A DNA stretch of 33,732 nt from Bacteroidales bacterium (GTDB lineage Bacteria; Bacteroidota; Bacteroidia; Bacteroidales; 4484-276), in assembly GCA_029934065.1 (NCBI GenBank), contig JAOZMX010000013.1, positions 1 through 33,732 on the forward strand, in the 5' to 3' direction. Made by a program: the position numbers and the translations under genes. Positions 1 to 7,406 of the stretch are shown here, piece after piece. Under the pieces are notes generated by a model. The model was not told the origin of the DNA and did no database searches. It saw only the letters and a list, made by a program, of their open reading frames with translations. How positions within the stretch are numbered: the stretch's first letter is position 1; each line of letters starts with the position of its first letter.

Positions 1-332
1 CATTCGACAATTTTATGCAACTTTCGGCACAAAGCCTTTTTACAATTGGTGAATGGTCGAAATATTTACATATTTCTCCCCGGACGATGCAACGCTACAA
101 AAAAGAGAAAAAACGTTTCGGGGCGCTTTATGCCGAGAAAATTATCGGGATTTTTCTTTTGCAAAACAAAGGGGTGTCGGTTTTTGGCAACAAAAACTCT
201 TTTGCGCAATGGATGAATGCAGAAAACATTGCTTTGGGTGGTGCAAAGCCCAAAGATTTGCTTGACACCGCTTTCGGCATCGCCATGATCAGAGAAGAGT
301 TGGGACGTATAGAGCACGGAATTGCCCCATGA
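1..332 (+). CDS. Xre/MbcA/ParS-type antitoxin, 5'-truncated by the window edge
   Basis: This is the antitoxin of a RES/Xre toxin-antitoxin pair; it should bind and neutralise the RES toxin encoded next and repress their shared promoter. The visible 105 residues (from an internal Met at 15) include an N-terminal helical part and a C-terminal toxin-binding domain of the DUF2384 type: a WMNAEN segment followed by LGGAKPKDLLDT and a helix ending in a Glu-Leu-x-Arg-Ile-Glu pattern. The frame is open with no stop back to base 1, and the family is usually about 150 residues, so the true start most likely lies outside the window. It overlaps the next gene by 4 bp (ATGA), as expected for translational coupling. 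The family assignment is firm; the N-terminus is missing. Confidence 0.85.
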   Translation, partial: FDNFMQLSAQSLFTIGEWSKYLHISPRTMQRYKKEKKRFGALYAEKIIGIFLLQNKGVSVFGNKNSFAQWMNAENIALGGAKPKDLLDTAFGIAMIREELGRIEHGIAP

Positions 333-814
333 TCGTTTTTCGTTTGTGCAAGAAAAAATACAGCGGCGACCTTTCAGGACGAGGTGCAGAAAAATTTGGC
401 GGAAGATGGAACAGCAAAGGGCATGCTGTGGTTTATACCAGCCAGTCAAGGGCATTAGCCGTTACCGAGTTGGCCGTTCATGTTCCACTTGGGATAATTC
501 CACCCGATATGGTAATGACGACCATTGACATCCCGGATGATGTTGAGGTTTACTCCATCGAAAGTGCGACTTTGCCGGCCGGATGGCAACAATTTCCGAA
601 TATTCCGCTTACGAGAAAAATTGGTGACGAGTGGCTGGTCAAAAACCGGGGTCTTGTGATGAAAGTACCCTCGGCCGTCGTTCAGGGCGATTTCAACTAC
701 CTCATTAATCCGCACCATGCTGATTTTAGTTTGGTGAAGATTCTCAATACCGAACGCTTTGCTTTTGACGGAAGACTGTTTGGCGCCAATGATTCAAAAG
801 GAGATTCTTATTAA
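329..814 (+). CDS. RES-domain toxin (NAD+-degrading family)
   Basis: A RES-domain toxin of 161 residues, the normal length for the family. Characterised RES toxins deplete NAD+ by glycohydrolysis or phosphorolysis in the cytoplasm and cause growth arrest unless bound by the Xre antitoxin. The hallmark block GGRWNSKG (around residue 24) followed by VVYTS and a Glu in the TELAVH helix (Glu47) is present, and so is the conserved Ser in a VPSAVV strand (Ser115) with the downstream NYLINPHH segment. Arg, Glu and Ser, which name the domain, are therefore all retained and the toxin looks intact. The start overlaps the antitoxin stop by 4 bp. Its last 21 bp overlap the 3' end of the convergent minus-strand gene. 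That the activity is NAD+ loss is family knowledge, not seen here. Confidence 0.92.
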   Translation: MIVFRLCKKKYSGDLSGRGAEKFGGRWNSKGHAVVYTSQSRALAVTELAVHVPLGIIPPDMVMTTIDIPDDVEVYSIESATLPAGWQQFPNIPLTRKIGDEWLVKNRGLVMKVPSAVVQGDFNYLINPHHADFSLVKILNTERFAFDGRLFGANDSKGDSY

Positions 815-2326
815 TCGGTTTTCTGCCGATTTGTTTAAAAACAACATCGTTCCGTCCGGTTGTCGGATCATCCCCTCCGGGTCACAAACGCAGGAACTCC
901 CGTTGAATTCCAACTGTTTTTTCCGGTATTCCGCTTTTGAAAGATTATAATCAACCACTACGGGAGCAAAGTGTGCTTTCATGGTTTTCAACTTATGCCC
1001 GTCGGTTGTATTCATGTTTTTGGGATGATCGTTGTAAATCAGAAACAAATGATCCTTATTTGCAAAACTGATAAATCCGAGATGATCTTCAACAGCATAG
1101 ACAAATTGTCTTTTCGGAATCATGCCCATATTGACAAAAGCATCATTTTCATCAAAATCAACAATCACTATTTCATTGGCTTTATAAGTATCTTTTGGAT
1201 AAATATTCCCTTTTTGATCCCGGATGATCATAATCTCTTTATGAAAATATTCAAAAACAGCGATCACATCATTCTCACCGGAAACGTGTAAAGCTCTTGG
1301 CGTCAGATCTTCAGCAGGCGATTTTGAAGGAATGTTTTTACGGTTCAATCTTTTCAGTTCCTTTTCTCCGAAATCATAAATCTTATGTCTGATCAGGTCA
1401 CCACCAAATTTATTAAACACATAATAAAAAATACCTGCCGGTTTATCCGTATTTTTATCCCTGGTATAATACCCCATATACCCCATCAGATTTTTCCCGG
1501 CATCAAAAAGACCGGCTTTTGCGATGCTTCCATTGTCGAAATTAAACTCCCATGATTTGTGCTGATCAGTGAAAACATCATATACGATCAACCGGTGAGC
1601 AACCTCATCCGGCAAATAGGGTGTTGATACGGTTAACGTAAAAAAGACAACACCACCGTGTCCCGGGTATAATTCCGAAAAATCGTAGTCCAGCCCGTCG
1701 TCGGGAAAACTAATGAGCCGTTCTCCGGTCAGTTGAAACGTTTCATCGAAGATCAAAAAATCAATGCGTTCGGGAACATTTAACGACGGGTCGGTGGTTA
1801 CCGAAAACAGATAGCTTGTATTGTTGCCTCTTGTTGTTTTGATACAATCGAAAAAATGAAAATTTTTAACTGATGCCGATACATCATTGATTTCACCCGC
1901 CTCCTTCATTTCAACATGCCCCGATCCGTCAATAACGAGAAACCGTGCTTTGAGTTTGGATGTTGCCGAAAAATATTCCTTGCACAAAATCAGGAACCCG
2001 CTATTTGTTTTATAAAACCTCACCGGTTCGAGATGTTTCAGTTTTCCCGGGTGATTCCGCTTCAGCATGATCCTGTCACAGGGATTCAGGTCTTTGCCGA
2101 AAACAACAATAAATGCATCGTGTCCCGTATTGAATTCTATTTCACGTTCGTTGCTCAATGTCAGCAGGTAATAATAATTTGAGTCGGCATCAAAAAAGTT
2201 ATTTCCGGCATTCATCTCATAAGGCAAAGGAGCGCCGGCCGTTATCTGTATTCCCTCCCCGCTGTATGCCCTCACGGAGGCCATCATCAGGAATACAACA
2301 AGGATATTTTGTGCCGGGATGTGCAT
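794..2326 (-). CDS. Exported protein of unknown function (about 510 aa)
   Basis: I do not recognise this family. The ORF track starts at 2350, but the Met at 2326 is preferred: it begins a short hydrophobic signal-like segment (ILVVFLMMASVRA) and the upstream start would lie inside the probable -7 box at 2350-2357. The mature protein is rich in beta-strand-like stretches, aromatic residues and Asp/Asn turns, with phrases such as YYYLLTLSNE and PDGTMLFLNKS that resemble blades of a beta-propeller; this is impression, not a demonstrated repeat. There is no lipobox and no T9SS C-terminal domain, so periplasmic location is the simplest guess. It is a single-gene unit: a terminator at 2357-2379 separates it from the upstream MFS gene, and its 3' end overlaps the RES toxin gene by 21 bp in antisense. 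Confidence 0.7.
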   Translation of the reverse strand: MHIPAQNILVVFLMMASVRAYSGEGIQITAGAPLPYEMNAGNNFFDADSNYYYLLTLSNEREIEFNTGHDAFIVVFGKDLNPCDRIMLKRNHPGKLKHLEPVRFYKTNSGFLILCKEYFSATSKLKARFLVIDGSGHVEMKEAGEINDVSASVKNFHFFDCIKTTRGNNTSYLFSVTTDPSLNVPERIDFLIFDETFQLTGERLISFPDDGLDYDFSELYPGHGGVVFFTLTVSTPYLPDEVAHRLIVYDVFTDQHKSWEFNFDNGSIAKAGLFDAGKNLMGYMGYYTRDKNTDKPAGIFYYVFNKFGGDLIRHKIYDFGEKELKRLNRKNIPSKSPAEDLTPRALHVSGENDVIAVFEYFHKEIMIIRDQKGNIYPKDTYKANEIVIVDFDENDAFVNMGMIPKRQFVYAVEDHLGFISFANKDHLFLIYNDHPKNMNTTDGHKLKTMKAHFAPVVVDYNLSKAEYRKKQLEFNGSSCVCDPEGMIRQPDGTMLFLNKSAENRLIRISF

Positions 2327-2349
2327 ATCTGATTCAATACTATTTGACA

Positions 2350-2357
2350 CAAAGATA
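2350..2357 (-). promoter_or_regulatory. Candidate -7 box for the exported protein gene
   Basis: On the minus strand this reads TATCTTTG, a full match to the Bacteroidota -7 consensus TAnnTTTG. A transcript would begin about 6 bp downstream and leave a leader of roughly 18 nt before the Met at 2326. No convincing -33 TTG is seen at the right distance, so the call rests on the -7 match and its position. The box abuts the upstream terminator. Confidence 0.5.
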
Positions 2358-2379
2358 AAAAAAGGGAGCCGAAGCTCCC
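2357..2379 (-). terminator. Rho-independent terminator after the MFS gene
   Basis: Read on the minus strand, a perfect 6 bp stem GGGAGC/GCTCCC is capped by a TTCG tetraloop and followed directly by a run of seven T. It lies 32 bp beyond the MFS stop codon. The UUCG loop makes it an unusually stable small hairpin. Confidence 0.88.
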
Positions 2380-2410
2380 TGATTTTCTATTATAAATAAG
2401 TTAACGGTAA

Positions 2411-4096
2411 CTATTTCTGAATATTCGGTAATTCCAGCCCGTAACCTTTACGCTTGTCCTCAATCTTGAGCAGAAAAGCAAACACCAGTGAAAGAACGGC
2501 CAGTGAAAGGAAGATCAGCATATCGTAGAAATAGTCGTATCTCAAATTCAGTTTTTCTTCCTGAATGGTTTGGTAAGCCACATTCTTTCCGATTTTGATC
2601 ACTGTTTTCAGTGTACTTTTTTTATCTGCCGAAAGGTCAACATTTTTAAGATTATCTGTAATATTTCCGGTAATTTTACCTGCAACTTTTTCCTTGTCGA
2701 TTTTTTCTGCCGGCAAAGGCTGGTAATCAGTATATTGAACAACCGAATCCACAGCGCTTCCCGTGGCTTTTTCAACAGCTTTCGAAATGTCTCTGGCGGT
2801 AAACACATCACCGGTCAACGTTTGTGTAAAAGCTTTTTCGATGGCATCCTTAACCACAATCTTATTCGGTGAAACATTCGGATTTGTGGAATTCAACACA
2901 AAACCGAGGATCAGCGGAATGAACATCAGTCCGATATTCTGAATCCAGAAGATAACCGCATAAGCCGTTCCGAGTTGTTTTTCGGGAATGATCTTCGGTA
3001 CCGAAGGCCACATAGCCGAAGGAACAAGCGAAAATCCGATACCAAGGATAATGACCATAACAGCAGCAATCCACCATAATGTTAACGACGGAATGGCAAG
3101 CACCCCGTGGACAAAGATCAATATCATCGAACCGATGATCATAATGGTGGCACCTTTTCCGTATTTATCGTAAATACCGCCGAAAACAGGTGTCAGGATG
3201 ATCGTCCCGAACGGCAACAGTGCAGGGATCGTTCCCGCGAGGTATGGGCTCACATTGTATTTATTGATCATCAGGTCGGTTGCATAAAACAAAAACGGAA
3301 ATACCGCCGAATAGAACAACACACATAAAATGGCAATATACCAGAACCCGAGATTGCCGATGATAAAAACAATATCTTTGATTTTAAATTCATCTTCTTC
3401 CGATTTTTCTTCGACAATACTTCCTTCCGATTTATCCAGCTTGATATCGAGAATAGAAAACATAATAAACGAAAGGACACCCAGCAACATAACGATCAGA
3501 GCAAACAAGATCGGTGCAGTTACCGTGAAGTTCTTTGCCAGCGGCAACGAGATGGCCAGTGCAAGCAATGTACCCAGTCGTGCTATCGCCATCTGCATCC
3601 CCATGGCCAAAGCCATCTCTTTTCCTTTGAACCAGCGAACCACTGCTTTGGAAATGGTAATTCCGATGGCTTCCGTTCCTACGCCGAAAATGGCAAAACC
3701 AAGTGATGACAATAATACTTGCGTTTTCATATCACCAATAAGCGGGAGATGTACAACGGAACCTTCCGGAAAATGGTGGGAAACAGCCCAATAGTTGAGT
3801 GCCGTACCGAGAAACATAACGATTGTTGCCCCGAGTCCTGTTTTTCTAACTCCCAGTTTATCCAAAATAAATCCGCTGAAGATCAGCATAAACAGAAAAA
3901 CATTGAACCATGCATATGCGGATGTATAGGTACCGAAATCCTCACTGTTCCACCCCAAAACACTTTCCAACATCGGTTTAATCGACGAAAGCGCATAGTT
4001 AAAATAGTATGCACCGAAAATTGACAATGAAGCCAGAATTAATGCCGTCCAGCGGGCTTTTGCCGAATCGCGTAATGTTTGTCTAATCTTTTCCAT
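2411..4096 (-). CDS. Major facilitator superfamily transporter with periplasmic insertion
   Basis: An inner-membrane MFS permease of 561 residues; most MFS proteins are 400-450. Twelve hydrophobic segments can be counted, with an MFS-type cytoplasmic loop after TM2 (GFILDKLGVRKTG, about residue 76) and its counterpart in the second half (GGIYDKYGKG, about 306). The central cytoplasmic loop (about 218-240) is acidic and Lys-rich. Residues about 402-522, between TM11 and TM12, form a hydrophilic, Lys/Asp/Thr-rich stretch that would lie on the periplasmic side; it has no Cys and no motif I recognise. The substrate cannot be told from sequence; the general look is of the oxalate/formate and nitrate-nitrite type of MFS. 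It is a monocistronic unit with its own -7 box (4134-4141) and terminator. Confidence 0.85.
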   Translation of the reverse strand: MEKIRQTLRDSAKARWTALILASLSIFGAYYFNYALSSIKPMLESVLGWNSEDFGTYTSAYAWFNVFLFMLIFSGFILDKLGVRKTGLGATIVMFLGTALNYWAVSHHFPEGSVVHLPLIGDMKTQVLLSSLGFAIFGVGTEAIGITISKAVVRWFKGKEMALAMGMQMAIARLGTLLALAISLPLAKNFTVTAPILFALIVMLLGVLSFIMFSILDIKLDKSEGSIVEEKSEEDEFKIKDIVFIIGNLGFWYIAILCVLFYSAVFPFLFYATDLMINKYNVSPYLAGTIPALLPFGTIILTPVFGGIYDKYGKGATIMIIGSMILIFVHGVLAIPSLTLWWIAAVMVIILGIGFSLVPSAMWPSVPKIIPEKQLGTAYAVIFWIQNIGLMFIPLILGFVLNSTNPNVSPNKIVVKDAIEKAFTQTLTGDVFTARDISKAVEKATGSAVDSVVQYTDYQPLPAEKIDKEKVAGKITGNITDNLKNVDLSADKKSTLKTVIKIGKNVAYQTIQEEKLNLRYDYFYDMLIFLSLAVLSLVFAFLLKIEDKRKGYGLELPNIQK

Positions 4097-4133
4097 ATTC
4101 GAATTTTTAGTTTTTGTGATTTTATAAAGCCGC

Positions 4134-4141
4134 CAAATTTA
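4134..4141 (-). promoter_or_regulatory. Candidate -7 box for the MFS gene
   Basis: Minus-strand TAAATTTG matches TAnnTTTG. It would give a leader of about 30 nt to the ATG at 4096. The -33 position does not show a clear TTG. Confidence 0.45.
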
Positions 4142-4251
4142 CAATTAATCGTTAAATAAAAAAGTTTAATTTTCGAACTGCTGTTGAAAAGCCAATGAAA
4201 TTTTCCTGGAATTTCAGATTTTAATCCTCTTTCCCAAACAATTTAATTCTT

Positions 4252-4259
4252 TACTTTTG
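4252..4259 (+). promoter_or_regulatory. Candidate -7 box for the protease gene
   Basis: TACTTTTG is a full match to the Bacteroidota -7 consensus, 25 bp before the TTG start at 4285, giving a leader of about 20 nt. It faces away from the MFS promoter within a 188 bp divergent region. The -33 element is weak or absent. Confidence 0.5.
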
Positions 4260-4284
4260 TCGAAAATTTTAAAATATCAGGATT

Positions 4285-5961
4285 TTGAATAGAAAAATAT
4301 CTTTTGCACGTTTATATTTTCTGACGATCCTTATTGGTATCACCGGGAATGTTTTTTCACAGATCAGCCACGGCGGCTTTCCGGCTACAATTAAGTTTTC
4401 AGTAATAAATGAGGATTATCCGGTTTTTGAGATTCCGGCACCTGATGTGGAACGTTTGCTTGCCGAGGATGCCGAGAGCGACAAGTATGGTTTTCCCATG
4501 CGTTTTGCCGAATGTTTTACGGTTGATTTTGATTTGGCGGCAGATGGCAAATGGCTGAATATGCCCGACGGCAGCCGCATTTGCAGGCTTGCACTTCATG
4601 CCGATCATGCACAGGCAATACTGCTTTATTACAAAGAATTTTCAATTCCAGAAGGTGGTAAGTTGTTTTTATACAACACTTCCAAACGGCAAATCATCGG
4701 CGCATTCGACAACACCACCAACAAGAACGGCGGCGTTTTTGCCACCGAGATGGTTTATGGCGACAAAGTCGTTCTCGAATATGTCGAGCCGTACGGAACG
4801 AAAGAAAAACCGGAGATCATCATCAACGAGGCCGGGTATGTTTACCATACCGTAAAGGATCCATCTTCCGGGCGCGGATTCGGTGGATCGGGAGATTGCG
4901 AAGTGAATGTTAACTGTACGGAAGGTGACGAATGGCAGGATCAAAAAGACGGCGTGTGCAGAATGATCGTCAAGCAAGGTTCAAGCTCGGTATGGTGCAC
5001 GGGGGTTCTGGTCAACAATACACGGCAGGACGGAACGCCTTATCTGATTAGCGCCGATCACTGCGGACCGGATGCCACACCCGCCGAGATGAATACCTGG
5101 ATATTTTATTTCAGATACGAAGGCCCCGATTGCGAAAACCCGCCCAACGACACGGCTTTTGATTCCTACACCATTGTAGGTGCCAGTAAGATCGCCGCGG
5201 CAGGGGGTGCAGGTTTTAAGTCCGATTTCAAATTGATCAAGTTGAACCAGGTTGTTCCCGCCGATTATCATCCTTACTTTGTGGGATGGAACCGCACGGG
5301 GAATATAAGTTCCGATGGGGTTACGATCCATCATCCCCAGGGCGACATCCGTAAGATATCCACTTACAACACCCCCTTGCAATCCACCAACTGGGGCGGC
5401 ACGCCCAACACACACTGGAAAGTGGTATGGGCTGAAACGGAAAACGGAAACGGTGTCACGGAAGGCGGTTCATCGGGATGTCCTATTTTTGACGGCGACG
5501 GCCATATGATCGGGCAGCTTACGGGCGGCGATGCCAGTTGCTCCAATCTTCTCGGCCCGGACTACTACGGGAAATTTTCATTTTCATGGGATAAAGTAGG
5601 CAATGCCGACACTTTGCAGCTAAAGCCCTGGCTCGACCCAGATAATACGGGTGTGGAAGAAATTGACGGCATTTCCGTTGTGGGTATTGCCGAAAAAACA
5701 GCAGAACATACCGTTGCCGTTTACCCCAATCCCACCGGGGGCCTTATTACCATTGACATGAGCATATGCTCCGGCACAACTTCTTCCCTCGAAATATTTA
5801 ATGCAACGGGGCAAAGAATTTTCGCAAAAAAATATCCGCATTTATCATCGGCACCAGTAGTTGTTGACCTCACAAATGCTGTTGACGGCATTTACTTTCT
5901 GAAAATCATTTCCGGAAAAATGACCTGCAAGGCAAAAATCCTGAAACAAAAAATGCATTGA
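4285..5961 (+). CDS. Secreted lysyl-endopeptidase-like serine protease with T9SS type A sorting domain
   Basis: A 558-residue trypsin-fold protease exported by Sec and then by the type IX system. Order: signal peptide (1-26, ending VFSQ); an N-terminal region with propeptide character (to about 200); the catalytic domain (about 205-455); a C-terminal sorting domain (about 478-556) with the VYPNPTGG signature. The triad is visible: His259 in LISADHCG, Asp314 in KSDFKLIKL, and Ser397 in GVTEGGSSGCP. The GSSG form, in place of GDSGG, together with GQLTGGDASC, resembles Achromobacter protease I (lysyl endopeptidase); Lys specificity is inference. Cysteines are frequent, suggesting disulfides. The start is a TTG: an in-frame stop lies 15 bp upstream, and the next ATG would cut into the signal peptide. 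mqnE follows after 26 bp without obvious functional relation. Confidence 0.9.
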   Translation: MNRKISFARLYFLTILIGITGNVFSQISHGGFPATIKFSVINEDYPVFEIPAPDVERLLAEDAESDKYGFPMRFAECFTVDFDLAADGKWLNMPDGSRICRLALHADHAQAILLYYKEFSIPEGGKLFLYNTSKRQIIGAFDNTTNKNGGVFATEMVYGDKVVLEYVEPYGTKEKPEIIINEAGYVYHTVKDPSSGRGFGGSGDCEVNVNCTEGDEWQDQKDGVCRMIVKQGSSSVWCTGVLVNNTRQDGTPYLISADHCGPDATPAEMNTWIFYFRYEGPDCENPPNDTAFDSYTIVGASKIAAAGGAGFKSDFKLIKLNQVVPADYHPYFVGWNRTGNISSDGVTIHHPQGDIRKISTYNTPLQSTNWGGTPNTHWKVVWAETENGNGVTEGGSSGCPIFDGDGHMIGQLTGGDASCSNLLGPDYYGKFSFSWDKVGNADTLQLKPWLDPDNTGVEEIDGISVVGIAEKTAEHTVAVYPNPTGGLITIDMSICSGTTSSLEIFNATGQRIFAKKYPHLSSAPVVVDLTNAVDGIYFLKIISGKMTCKAKILKQKMH

Positions 5962-5987
5962 TCTTTCACGCAACCACTCAAAAGAAA

Positions 5988-7103
5988 ATGATGACCGATA
6001 CGCCCTATTCATTCCTGCTACAGAACATTAAGACGGAACCCGCTTTCAGGGAGATTGCCGAAAAAGTGACGGCCGGCACGAGGATATCTTCCGAAGAAGG
6101 ACTTTATCTTTTCGAACACGCCGGTCTGGGGCTTTTGGGAACGCTGGCCACTTTGGTCAAAGAACGCCTGCACGGGAAAAAGGCGTTTTATATCCGGAAT
6201 TTTCACATCGAGCCCACGAACATCTGCATTTACCATTGCAAATTCTGTTCGTATGCGCACAACAAAACCGGAGAAACCTGGGAAATGTCACTGGACGAGA
6301 TGCTGGAAACGGTGAAAAAAGCCCCCGGAGATATGCGCGAAGTACACATCACCGGCGGCGTTCATCCGACATTCGACCTGGAGTTTTTTTCAACATTGCT
6401 TCAAGAAATAAAGAAACTGCGACCCGGCCTTCACCTTAAAGCTTACTCGGCCATCGAGCTGGATTACATGTTTGAAGAAGCCGGTGTGAGCATTGAGGAA
6501 GGTTTAAAAATATTGAAGAACCATGGACTGGATTCCATTCCCGGAGGGGGTGCCGAGATCTTTGACCCCGAAATACGGGCACAAATCTGCGACGATAAAG
6601 CCTTTGGCCGGAAATGGCTTGAAATACATGAAACTGCCCACAACCTCGGGATCGGCTCCAACGCCACCATGCTTTACGGACACATCGAAAAATATTCCCA
6701 TCGAATTGATCATCTTGAAAAACTTCGCAGTTTGCAGGATCGTACAGCAGGTTTCAATACTTTTATTCCTTTGAAATTTAAAAGTGCCAACAACGAAATG
6801 TCGTATCTCGGTGAAGTGAATGCCGTTGAAGACATGAGAAATTATGCTGTTTCACGAATATTTCTCGACAACTTCCCCCACATCAAAGCTTACTGGCCCA
6901 TGATCGGCAAACAGATGTCGCAGCTTGCACTCTCCTTCGGCGTTGACGATCTGGACGGCACCATCAACGACACCACTCAAATCTATTCACTCGCAGGTGC
7001 CGACGATAAAAATCCTGTTATCAACACCAAAGGATTGATCAAACTGATCGAAGATGCCGGTTACCTTGCCGTGGAAAGAGACTCATGGTACAACGAAATT
7101 TAA
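5988..7103 (+). CDS. mqnE: Aminofutalosine synthase MqnE (radical SAM, futalosine menaquinone pathway)
   Basis: A cytoplasmic radical-SAM enzyme that joins an S-adenosyl-derived adenosyl radical to 3-[(1-carboxyvinyl)oxy]benzoate to give aminofutalosine, an early step in the futalosine route to menaquinone. The cluster motif CxxxCxxC is present as CIYHCKFC, followed by SYA and the ITGGVHP segment. The FIPLKFKSANNEMS stretch and the DLDGTINDTTQIYSLAG segment near the C-terminus separate it from the related MqnC. The ORF track begins at a TTG (5958), but ATG at 5988 (or the adjacent ATG at 5991) starts MMTDTPYSF and gives 371 residues, the usual family size. No other mqn gene is in the window, so the pathway is dispersed here. 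Confidence 0.9.
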   Translation: MMTDTPYSFLLQNIKTEPAFREIAEKVTAGTRISSEEGLYLFEHAGLGLLGTLATLVKERLHGKKAFYIRNFHIEPTNICIYHCKFCSYAHNKTGETWEMSLDEMLETVKKAPGDMREVHITGGVHPTFDLEFFSTLLQEIKKLRPGLHLKAYSAIELDYMFEEAGVSIEEGLKILKNHGLDSIPGGGAEIFDPEIRAQICDDKAFGRKWLEIHETAHNLGIGSNATMLYGHIEKYSHRIDHLEKLRSLQDRTAGFNTFIPLKFKSANNEMSYLGEVNAVEDMRNYAVSRIFLDNFPHIKAYWPMIGKQMSQLALSFGVDDLDGTINDTTQIYSLAGADDKNPVINTKGLIKLIEDAGYLAVERDSWYNEI

Positions 7104-7406
7104 GCAAGCCAAAAGACAAAACATTAAATCCGGGCAGCCGGCGTGAAAGCCCGATAACGGTAAATCATGCAGTATCCCGATAATCCCTGTTTGTTCCTTA
7201 TCACTGCTTTGATTTTTTGATTAAAATACATTCGTCGTTCAATCAATAATTTACACCCCATCCCCTTTTCATATCGCCGGCAAATCTTTTTAACATCCTT
7301 TAACTCAAAGGCTTTGCAAGGTTAAATTTTGTTAAACCCCTTGTTTTATGCAACAACCTACACTTGAAAATTATTTCTTTTGCAGGTGAAACAAAAATGG
7401 TTTGTT
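7104..7406. other. 303 bp intergenic region between mqnE and gldA
   Basis: No coding region is supported here. The left part (to about 7280) shows no terminator with a T-run. The right part holds the GTTAAA/TTTAAC dyad (7289-7336, listed separately). Two near-matches to the -7 consensus occur, TACACTTG at 7359-7366 and TTCTTTTG at 7375-7382, each with one mismatch. The gldA promoter probably uses one of them. Confidence 0.6.
7289..7336. promoter_or_regulatory. Dyad-symmetric array of four GTTAAA/TTTAAC half-sites upstream of gldA
   Basis: TTTAAC occurs at 7289-7294 and 7299-7304, and its reverse complement GTTAAA at 7321-7326 and 7331-7336. Within each pair the spacing is exactly 10 bp (one helical turn), and the two pairs are mirror images about 7312/7313. 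The 16 bp centre contains a second small inverted repeat, CAAAG-G-CTTTG. The array ends 70 bp before the gldA ATG. This looks like an operator for a multimeric regulator; a folded RNA leader is possible but the arms are AT-rich and weak. No known regulator is assigned. Confidence 0.55.
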
